This document shows, in pieces, positions 21,251 to 33,200 of a stretch of 64,000 nucleotides of DNA. The notes below the pieces were generated by a model that saw nothing but the letters and a program-made list of their open reading frames with translations, had not been told where the DNA came from and did not search any database. The stretch comes from Hippophae tibetana (Eukaryota > Streptophyta > Magnoliopsida > Rosales > Elaeagnaceae). Positions within the stretch are counted from its first letter, which is position 1. Each line of letters begins with the position of its first letter. Both the position numbers and the translations under genes were made by a program. The DNA is taken from assembly GCA_037013495.1 (NCBI GenBank), contig CM072802.1:43066501-43130500 (forward strand). Reading direction: 5' to 3'.

Positions 21251-24200
21251 CTGAAAATGTAAAAGAAAACAATCGGAAAACAAAATGCATAATACTTTTC
21301 CTATTAATGAGCCAGGAAGCATTTCTTAGTGAGCAGAACGTAAACAGCTATATTTGCACTCTTCTAACAGATCATTTTGTAAAACACGTTAACTTGAGAA
21401 AATAACAATATCAATTAACTGTCTCTAACCATTGATTTCAACGCATCTGCCCAATATTGCATTCGCAAGATTTTCCTAGAGTAGCATATTACATTGTACC
21501 TACCTAGTACCCACCTCCTCCCAACCACCACCATCACCCATTACCACCGAATCCCAGCCACCTTTACCTTTTTCCAACCACCATCACCACCTCTCCATCT
21601 GCCGGAATCTCAACCAGCTGCCAATAACAAACAGGAAAACAGGGAAACAGCATTTCACCCTCTAATAACCACCGAACCTTCTCTTAACCATCACCCACCC
21701 TAACCACGAATTAAAGCCACAAAATAACACATATATATTGTACTTGTACATAAACGAATTGGTAACAAAAATAATGTTATTTTGTACATAGTGTACATTT
21801 GTACTTAGTTTATGTAAATTATGTACATGTATATATAACATGTACACGCCATGCTATGTTACTTGGACTTGGTTAAAAGCGTCTATCATGGGTACGTATC
21901 CAAGCATCAGACTAGTAATTTTTTAGAATTTTAAAATACAGGGACACTTATAATAAGTGTCCAATTTTTGGACATGGGTACTAGGACACAACATATTAGT
22001 ATATGTTGAAAGGTTCTCAAACAGCAGCAAAAGCCTTGAGTATGGTGTGATTACTGCAATAAACCACACCATACCTGGGAGACTTGATGGAAACTCCACA
22101 GAAAGCCAGCAAAAATGGTGACACAAAATAGCCACCCTCTGCCAATGAAGTGTAGAATCTGGAGAAAAATCTCAACAAGGAGCAAATTGATCACCTCATA
22201 AAGCTGCTGACTTCTAATCCACCACCCCGTATTCCTAGCAGTTCACTAGCCCAAACAGGTAGTATCATTAATGCTCTCTTTAGTCACTCAACTACTGCAC
22301 CTTGGATTATTGATTCAGGTGCTTCTAATCATATGACTAGCATTTCTAGTTTATTTCACTCCTATTGTCCTTGCCCTGGTAACAAAAAAGTAAGAATGGT
22401 TGATGGAAGCTTATCTTCCATAGCTGGAAAAGGATCAAGAAAACTCTCTAAAACCATTGAGCTTAAAAATGTGCTACATGTCCCTAAGCTTTCTTGTAAT
22501 CTGTTATCTATTATCTGTTAGTAAATTAACCAAGGAATTTAATTGTTGTGCTCTTTTTTGACTCCCATTGTGAATTCCAGGACAGAAACTTGGGGACGAT
22601 GATTGATAATGCTAGTTTACGAGAAGGTTTTTACTTTTTTGATGACTACTTTTCCAGAAATAAACAAGCTCAAGGATTGAGTAGTGGTATTAGTTCAAAC
22701 TCAACTAGGGATCAAATTATGCTTTGGTACCTTAGACTGGGACATCCAAGCTTTCCTTATTTGAAATATTTGTTTCCAGGTTTATTTAAAAATGTTGATT
22801 GTACTACTTTTCAATGTGAAAATTGTTATTTATCAAAAAGTCATTGAATTTCATATAAAGCACTTACTGTGCCTCAAAACCTTTTTTTATTTAATTCATA
22901 GTGATGTTTGAGGACCCTCAAAAATCACTACTTTAACTGAAAAAAAATAGTTTGATACATTCATAGATGGTCATACAAGGCTTTGTTGCGTTTACTTGAT
23001 GAGAGAAAAATATGAAGTTGAAGGGTTATTCAAAGATTTTTATAACACGGTTGAAAGTCAATTTCAAACAAAAATAAACCTAATCCATACAGATGGTACC
23101 GAATATTTTAACAATTGTCAGGGGTTATTTCTAAGGAAAAGGGTATCATTCACACATCCACTTGTCGTGATACTCCACAACAAAATGGAATTACGTAACG
23201 AGAAATCCGCCATTTACTGGGAGTTAGTAGGGCATTCATGTTCTCTTTGAATGTCCCTAAATATTTGCAAGGTGACACTGTTTTTGATTAATAGGATGCC
23301 TACCCATGTTTTAAAAGTCTTTGGGTGTACTGTATTTGTTCACATACCTAACCATTTAAGATCTGAAAAAAGTGTTTTCTTCGGCTATGCTCCAAATAAA
23401 AGACTACAAATGTTTCAATTCTCAAACAGAAATTCCATGTTAGTATGGATGTTATATTTCTCGAAAATCAACCTTTTTTTTGGCAAAAATTCTCTTCAGT
23501 GGGAGAAAGGGAATAGGGAAGTTCAATTTTGGCATATTTCTACACTTACAATGTACCAGAGACATGGGGAGAAATACTACATGATAAAATCCCACCACCA
23601 GCTTCGTGTCTATACTCGACAAAGGTATCATACAATAGTAAAGACCCTCCCATAAATTCGGTACACTCTGAATTATCGCTTCCAAGCACTGATTCCTTAG
23701 AAAATTCAAGTAACATTTCTTCTCTTATACGTTCTAGCACTCTGTTTCCAAACCTTGACTTACCCATACCACTTGGGAAAGAAACTCGGACTTGTATTAA
23801 GCATCCTATTGCTAGATATGTATCCTATTAAAAACTGTCCAGTAAACATAGAGCCTTTACCACAAAAATCTCTCAAATACCAATTCCTAAAACCATGAAA
23901 GAAGCCCTAGACCACCCAGATTGGAAGTTAGCAGTTTTAGAGGAAATGAATGCACTAAAGAAGAATGGTGAGAGATTGTTGATTTACCAAAAGAAAAGAA
24001 ATCTGTGGGTTGTAAGTGGGTGTTCCAAGTTAAATGTAATGCTGATAGGAGTGTTGAGAGATATAAGACTCGTAGCAAAAGAGTTCACGCAAACCTATGG
24101 AATTGACTAACAATAAGCTTTTGCCCCAGTTGCAAAGATAAATTCCATTCGGGTCCTTTTCTCATTGGCTGTACATTCTGACTGGAATCTATACCAATTA

Positions 24201-27200
24201 GATGTTAAAAACGTATGTCCAAATGGGGAGCTGGAAGAAGTCTTTATGGACTTACCACTAGGTTTTGAGGGAAATCATGATAGTAGTAAAGTGTGCAAAT
24301 TACAAAGTTTTTATATAGACTCAAACAGTCTCTTAGAGCATGGTTTGAACGCTTTGTTAATGTTGTAAAGAGACAAGACTACTCTCAAAGTCAGGCAGAT
24401 CATGCAATGCTTTATAAACAGTCAAGACACCTACAGATCCTGATGTTAAACTACACCCAGCTAACATTGAAGATGGGACCAACATAGATAGGTTCGAACG
24501 CCTTGTAGGTAGAATAATCTGCCTTTCACATACACACCCGAACATAACTTTTGCAGTGAGCTTAGTCAACCAGTTTATGCATGCTCCAAGATAAGAACAC
24601 TTTGAAGCAGTATATAGAATCCTTAGATACTTAAAAGCATCTCCAGGTAAGGGTCTGTTTTTCAAGAAAAATGGGCACCTGAAAATAGAAGTCCACATAT
24701 GCTAGTTGGGCTGGTAATATAACCAATAGAAGATCCACTTTGGGTTACTACACCTTTGTTGGAGGAAATTTGATCACTTGGCATAGCAACAAACAAGCTG
24801 TGGTAGCAAGAAGCAATTCAAAGGCAGAATATAGAGCAATAGCTCTAAGAAATTGTGAGGTTCTTTGGATCAAAAACAATTCTTGAAGAACTTAAGGGAA
24901 GTGATTCCCTTCCTATGAAGGAATATTGTGACAACAAAGCTGCTATTACAATAGCACATAATCTAGTACTCAACGACTGAACTAAACATGTTGAAGTGGA
25001 CAAACTCTTTATAAAAGAAAAACTGGATAGTGGTTTGGTTTGCATGCTCTACATTCTTACAAATAAGCATGTTGTTGATATACTCACCAAGGGACTACCT
25101 AAGCTACAGTTCGAGAAATTGATTTGCAAGCTGGCCATGAAAGATGTTTTCAAACCAGCTTGAGAGGGAGTGTTAAAGGGTTCTAGAACCTTTGACCAAA
25201 TCAATTTGATTTGGACGGATTTTTCTTATTTATTTAGATGTATATTTTGATGTATATATAGAGTTAATTGCTACCTAGAAATCAGTGTAATTATTCTCTT
25301 CAATTTTCTTTCCTTTCTAGTCTTTTGTAATCCCTATATTAGACTGTGTACAGTTACATCTAAGTTTTAATGAGATTTATTTCATAAACTTTTCTCTAAC
25401 TGATTGTACAGTATACAAATTAGGTATAGTATATGATAAATTCAATAAATATTTACCCTTATAAGTGTAAATTTAATTTTGAGATATGATTTAATCATTA
25501 TATATTTTTCCAAACTATTTTATATATTTTAAATTTTTAAAATAGGAAACGCATTTGATAAAAAAAGGGAAAAGCAAAAAATGTAAGAGCCCAAATTTAT
25601 TTGATGTGTATCAAAAAGTTATAAAGCCCATCCCATGTATTAATAAATGGGCTTGACTCTTAGCTTTGTCTTTACTATTTTATTATTTTAATTCCCATAA
25701 TCCAATGCCAAATCTAATTAAAAGAAAAGAATGTCAGACTAATTGTAATTCCCTTCCCCGAGGCGTCTTCTTCCTCACTTTTTCTTTTTAATAACTAGGA
25801 GCCTCATCTTTATAACTTCTCCTCTTGCTCTTGCTTTTTGATTTCTTGTTCTGCCAAAACTACAATTTTTCTTTTATGTTGCTCATATCTTCTTGTATCG
25901 TTTCTCTTCCTCTCATCTCTTCTACTTGGCAAAACAATGGCTTAAACTTTTTATCAAGCAAGAGAAAGACAAGTCCGTTTAGATTTCCACTTCAGACACA
26001 TATTCCACACTCGTGTAAGTGTTGTGTCATGTCGACATGAGTGTGCCACCTAAAACAAGCAACCCTCGGTCATGATTCAATAGTTCAACGAGACCTCACT
26101 GCTTTACTTTCAAGAAAAACCCCTTAAACACGTCATACCATGTAGGAAAGGACACCCTTTATAAGCATATCATCAATTAACTTCCTAAGCAATGTAAGAT
26201 ATGTACAAGCATATTGCATCAACTTTTTTACCATCCAAAACCACCAACCACTTCTACACAACCACCCTTAGCCATTAAGGTATGTTAGCCACTACCCCTA
26301 ACCTTAGATTCTACTCATCACCCACCTCACCTAAAGCCAACCATGTTACCGTTGGAGTTTTTTCAAGTGACTCACTTTTTGCAAATTTTTCAGAAATTTT
26401 TTTGTTTGGTAGTTTTATTCCCTAGAAGGATTTATTTTGCCAAGATTCTACTGATATTTGAACTTAGTTTTCAATTTGGTTGCTTTGAGTCTCCTATGGA
26501 AAAAATGACAAACGGCATGTTCATTTAACAAGAGATATTCAAAATGCACACGGGTTGTTTATTCTTGAAATAGATGAATCTTTTTTTGACTCAATGGTAT
26601 TTGGGACTGAGAAGTCTGTATTGGAAAGCCATTGCTCAAGGGGTGATTTAGGAGAATTAAGATGGATTGCAGATTAATGGAAGGCTGGAAGGAAATTGAC
26701 GCTCTGGAGAATATTTCTATCTTTTTTAAGCAACTCAGAAGGGATGATTCTTGGTTGAGTTTTGCAACAAACAAAAACAAGTGGATATTTTGCAACTTTG
26801 TCTAGATGGTTACAAAATGGGAGAAAGCATATTCAATATCTCGATTGATAAGGGGAAGGAGTGGAAAGTATTGATATAAATGATTTCTATCTTCTTATAT
26901 GGAAAATGATCTTAGGGTAAACAGAGAGATAACAACCACATGGTTAAAAAAGACATACTTTGGGAGATAGGATCTATGTTTAGAAGAGGTTGGAATTTTC
27001 TACGTGTTCGAGAAAATAATCTAGATAGCTAGTAGGAGTGTCCATAAACCGAACCGGACCAGACCAGACCAAACCGTAAAACCAGACCGGACCAAACGGT
27101 TTTACAAATCAAATGGTCCGGTCCGATTTATACTAATTTTAAACCGTTCGAACCGGACCAGACCGATTTAATAATATATTAAAAATTTCACATTATTCTT

Positions 27201-30200
27201 CATTAAATATATAAAAAAATCAAACCAAACTGGAAATCAAACCAGACCGAACCGTTTTATAAATCAAATGGTCCGGTCCGGTTTGTATTAATTAAAACCG
27301 TATTAAACGGTCCGGTTAAAGTTTTTTAACCAAAACCGGACCGGACCGTTGGACACCCCTAATAGCTAGTTCCATATTCAAAGAAGGTTGGAGAAACGCT
27401 TCATGTGTAAACTTAGCCTTATGTGTTTCATATTAGATAAAATAGTTTTAATAATTTGAAGCGTTAGAGATTATGCTTGGATCAACCTAATTGGTTGGAG
27501 AGATGAAGCATGTTTGAGAAGGAAAAAGATTTATTTTGAACAATTGGCTGGCTATTAAAGGTCTAATTTTTTATTTGTGGTGTGTCAATGTGTTTAGTCA
27601 AATTGGGGAGTCCTCTAGAGGACTGTTAGAAGTTGACCGAAAGATTATTCTCAATTTATCATACATTTTAATTGGAAAGCTTGTTTATCCTAGTTAGATT
27701 TTGAATATTTGTTTTGGATGGGTTTATGGTTGTTATTTGGTATAATTTGGTGCTTATTTTTTAAGTGGATTATTGATCCCGTTTGTATTTTTGTAATTAT
27801 TACTTAGTTAATATAATATAATGTTACATATTAAAAAATAGTTAGATTTTTAATTAGATGTTGACCGAAGGACAACCAAATGCTCTTTTTTGTGTATGCA
27901 AAGTTAAGAGTAAAAGGAAGTATAAACGAGTATTTTAATTCATTGTTAGATTTTTGTCTTAATGGTATGATATACAAGTTGTCAGCTCCAACTATAGTAG
28001 GTGGAGGTGCCATGTCACTCATTCTACGTTTCCCTAATGACAGTTCAAGGAGTAGTGGCTTTATGCATATGTGGAAAAGAGGTACTCAAGTTAGGGATGG
28101 AAAGGGTATGGTATCCTTAAAAAGTGCGTTCTAAAAAGCTATAAGTCTTTAGAACAAAAGATATGGGTCCAAAAGGAGTTTCTAGAGCTTTTGGAGAGAA
28201 AAAAAGAAGTTAACCATAAAGAACTTTGTTCTCACCCAACCTATATTAACCATAAAGGAGCCTAGATTTTTTTACTTACCTAAAGAACCCAAGAAAACAA
28301 TCCATGATCAACCCCAAAGCAAAAACCACAATTACCACCAACCAGTACCCAATGAGAATCAACTTCAAAGAAAAAAGCAAGTCTTGTCTAGCCATAAAAG
28401 GAAACTCAGACCACATATGGAACTATGTTCTCACCCCAGCCTATTTCTAGCCCAAACCTACAGTAACTATGAAGGACCCCTAGATTCTTCTACTTACCCA
28501 AAGAACCCAATAAAACAACCCATAACCAACACCACAATTACCATCAACCGGTACCCAAAACCAATATACTAAAATGCTTCAAATGCAAACAACCTAGGCA
28601 TAGGTCCAATGAATAACCTTTCAACATGGTGGAAGGGGTAGATGACTATGAGGAAGGTTTTGAGGATGCTAGTAGTGAAGCATTGAAAGATGTGGATTTT
28701 CTCAAAGGAGATGAGGGTGAAAGGTTTGTTGGGATAGTTCAGAGGATTCCCTTAAACTCCTAGAGAGTCTAACTCCTCCAAGAGGCATGCAATTTTCAGC
28801 AAAAGAGGTACCATTCAAAAGTAAGGTTTTTGAAGTGATTACAGACAGTGGCAGCTCTGAGAATGTAATGTCTAAAACTTGAGGGAAGGCCATGGGATTA
28901 GTGACAGAAAAACACCCCAAGCCTTACAATGTAGGGTGGATTAAGAAAGGACTAGAATTTAAAATGATTGAGATTTGTCAAAGTGTCATTGACCATTGGG
29001 AAGTTTTACCAAGTAGCAAAGTGTCATGTTTTGGACATGTATGCCTGTCATGTCTTGTTTGAAAGACTGGCAATTTGACAGGGATACCATTCACAGGGGT
29101 CAAGACATTACTTCTTTTTTTGTTTGGCAAGGAAAGACTAACAAGAAAAGAGCCTACTGAAGACTAACAGTTCATCCAACACTCCATTGATGTTGCATAT
29201 CAGTGGGTCAGAGATGCTCAAAGATATGAAAGGACAAAAGCCAATTTTAGTGATTATGCTAAAAGTGATATTGTTCAGTTATCACTCCTATCTTGAAGTG
29301 TTATTTTCTTTTGGGAAAAATGTTATTGGGGTTTCTTTTCTGAGTAAAATTGTTGTTTAGTTTTTTAACTGTAAAAAGGTGCTCATTAGTCCTTTTACTT
29401 ATAAAAAGGTGATCATTAGTTATTTTACTTATAAAAAATGAACACAACAAAAATTTTATTGATAGTTTTTTTATTTTTAAAAACAGATACTAATGAGCGT
29501 ATTTTCACTCCACCCTATCAAACCAAAAAAATTGTAAGCATAACTGGTGAGGATATTACCGTATTTTACCCCCACCTTATGAATGAAATACCCATGATAA
29601 TTTTATTTTTTAAAAAATAAATTCAAAATTACTAAATGCCTCTTTTTAAAAAATAAATGCAAAAACAAGTAAAGAGACCAAATATCACATTCTCAAAGTT
29701 TGGAGACTAAAAAACATCTTTTGTATAAGTAAAAGGACCAATATGGCCTTCCACCCTTTTCTTTATTGGAGAAGTTAAAGACTTGAGTCCAGAGGAATTG
29801 CTTCATGAACTGCCCCCTCTCGGAAACATTCAAAAGAAAATTGACTCAATCCCTAGTTCAAAGCTTCCTAATCTTTCTCACCACAGGATGAATCCTAAGG
29901 AACATGAGGCTTTACAACAGATTGTTGATGATCTGCTCGCCAAGAACCATATCCAAGAATGCATCAATCCTTGTGTTGTTCCTGCTCTTCTAATACCTAA
30001 GAAGGATGGAATCTGCAGGATGTATGAATGGTAGGGTCGTTAACAAAATTACTGTTAAGTATCGTTTTCCCATTCCAAGATTGGAAGATATGCTAGATAA
30101 ATTAGAAGCATCTAGTGTGTTCTCTAAACTATATAAGAGGAGTGGCTACCACCAAATTAGAATCAACCTAGGGATGAGTGGAAAGCAGCCTTTAAAAAAC

Positions 30201-33200
30201 TAGGGAAGGGTTTTATGAATAGCAAGTCATGCCCTTTGGTTTGTGCAATACCCCTAGTACCTTCATGATACAAATGAACCAAGTAATAAAAGCTTTTATT
30301 GGACACTTTTTCGTGGTATATTTTAATGAAATCTTAATATGTAGTCAAAGCGAAGAACATCTCAAACACTTAGAGATCTGTTACTTCCTTAAATTTGAAG
30401 AAATGTGACTTTCTCGCTAGTTTTCTTAGGGTTTTTTTAATTAACTTTAGGGATATTTCTATGGATGAAAGAAAAGTGTTTAGTGTGCAAGAGTAGCCAG
30501 AGCCTAGGAATGTCCAAGAAGTGAGAAGCTTCCATGGCTTTGCAACCTTTGACATGGGATTCATTAAGGGGTTCAGTACTCTAAGGTTACCCTTACCAAA
30601 TGCTTGAAAAAGGGAAATTTAAATGGGAAGTGGAACAACAAGAGTGTTTTAAACTGATCAAAGACAAATTGACTAGTGCTGCAATCTTGGCACTACCAAA
30701 TTTGACCTAACTTTTTTAAGTAGAAACTGATCCCTTTGCTGTGGGAATTGGAGCTATTTAGATGCAAGAAGGAAGGGCAATTGAGTATTTTAAGGGTAAT
30801 CAAGTATTTTAATGAGAAAAATTATTCAAGGCAAAAATGGTCCACTTATGAACAAGAATTCTATGCTCTAGTGAGATCCCTCAAGCATTGGGAACAATAT
30901 TTAGTGCAAAAAGAGTTCAATCTCCATAGTGATCACCGGTCACTACAATTTCTCAATTCTCATAAGCACTTAAAAATAATGCATGCAAGGTGGGCAATGT
31001 TTCTACAAAAGTTATGTTTTGTCTCTAGATACAGAAATGGGAAGTTGAATATTGCACTGATGCCCTCAGTAGAAGAGATCATGTACTGACTGTTATTAAA
31101 AGTAAAATCAGATGTTTTGATTCCCTCAAAGACATGTATGAAGATGATGAAGAATTTGCTTCATTCTGGAACATCCTGAAGACTATCTACTTCAAGAGGG
31201 TTTTATACTCAAAGGAAAACAAACTATGTATACGTCGAACCTCTCTATGGGAACCATTCAAAGGCAACAAACTATGCATACCTCAAACCTGTCTATGGGA
31301 ACTACTCAAGGAGTACCATGTTGTAGACTGGCAACTAATTTGGGCAGAGACAAAACTGTTGCAGCTCTAGAAGAAAAATTTCATTGGCCTAAACTAAAGG
31401 GGGAATGGTAGAGTTATTGAGGAAATTAAAAATGATAGCAATCTTTTATGAGAAAAAAATCTCATTCTCAGCTTCATTTTAGCTCTAGAAGACAAATTTC
31501 ATTGGCCTAAACTAAGGTGGGGAATGGTAGAATTTTTGAGGAAACTAAAAATGGTAGCGATCTTTTATGAGCAAAAATCTTATTTTCAGCTTCATTGTGG
31601 GCTTAAGTTTCAAAACTGTTCAAGAATTATTCTCATATTCTTATAAGCAATAATTAAGGAGCTTGCATATCATAATATGTGATTAATTTTTTGTAAAGAA
31701 TAGACTACGTTATAGTTTAGATTTTCTTTTCATGGATTGCTTGTCACATTTTATACTTTTGAAACTATTTTTATATATAAATATATTATGATGTTTCTTA
31801 TAAAAAAAAAGATTCATTCAACACTATGCGATTTGTCAAATTGCAAAGGGTGGTTCTCAAAACATTGGTCTCTACTCACCTCTACCCATTCCAGACAACA
31901 TATGGGAGGATATTAGTATATACTTCATTTTGGGGCGCCCTAAGAGGCACGTAGATACAGGTTTTATAAGATGGAACACTTCCTAGTTTGAAAGAAAACT
32001 TAGATGCAAGCCATGTAGCACAACTGTTTTCAAAGGTAGTAAGGCTAAATGGAGTTCCAAACTTAATTGTTTCTAATATAGATGTAAAATTCACTAGTTC
32101 TTTTTTGGCAATAACTGTGGAAAAGATTTTATAATAGCCTCAAATTTATGTCACCCACGAACTAATGGGCAAACAGAAGTCGTGAATCTTGGAAACATGA
32201 TTAGATGCATCACTGGAACAAGGCCTGAGTTATGAGATTTGGCATTGACCCAAAAAAAAAAACCTTCAATGTAACTGAACCGGAGTAATACCTTTATGGA
32301 CCAAATTGGATAAAATTAAGCCAAACCGATTGAAATTGAATCGAATCGGATGGTTTCGGGTGATGGCAATCAGCTGCTGTTTGGTAACAGGGGAGGTGGC
32401 AGATGGTTGGGTTGGATTGGGTGTTTTGGGATGAGAATTTTTTTGGGTGTTGACTTTTTTTTTGGTATGGAAAAAAGATTGAAAATTTTGGATCTGAAAT
32501 TTCATTTAGGAAAAAGAAATTGTTTGGCTTTGATACCAAACTGATACAGACGGGAAAGAGAATGGAATAAGAGAAAGAAAGTAGATAAATCTAAAGGAGA
32601 TGTTATATTTTCTTCAATAATTCAAGTCTTATCATAAAAGTACAATGTTGGGTCCTATTTATAGAACCAAAATAAGAAACTAGATAAATGTAAACTAAAA
32701 AATACTAAACGATAATCTAAATAAATAAATGATAGATATGATTTAATTACTAGATATAATTTTAAATCCCTAATTATATTATCCTAAATATTATAGTAAA
32801 TAAAATCTTCTAATAATTATTTCATAATTATCTTCCCTTTATTGCATCAATATACTAACTCCTAATTTCACTACTGATCTCACTACTCTGCCTATTTTCA
32901 AGAATCAGGTAGCTTCTAAGACAGCACTGGATATTCAACAAATGCTAGCTGAAGTTAGAGCACAATTGGTTTCAGTTAACCAAAAATACAAAGCCAGGGC
33001 AAATAAGAAAAGAAGGGAAGGAATTTGCATAAGGTGATTTGATTCTGGTTCATTTGGGTAAAAGTAGAACACCTACATTAACTTACAATAAGCTTCAAGA
33101 CATAAAATTGTGTCCTTTCAAAATCTGTCCCAAAATCAGTCCAAATGCTTATGTTCTGAACTCCCTGAGCAGCTCAACATATCTCCAACTTCTTAAGTTG

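Noticed and set aside
22003-22030. TGTTGAAAGGTTCTCAAAC as a 5' LTR start of the intron copia element
   Set aside because: Similarity to the 3' LTR start (TGTTAAAGGGTTCTAG) is short and does not continue downstream.
32266-32539. Asn/Pro-rich minus-strand frames of about 80 residues
   Set aside because: They read through the leader of the truncated copia piece. Two overlapping frames exist and no family fits, apart from a possible gag beginning.
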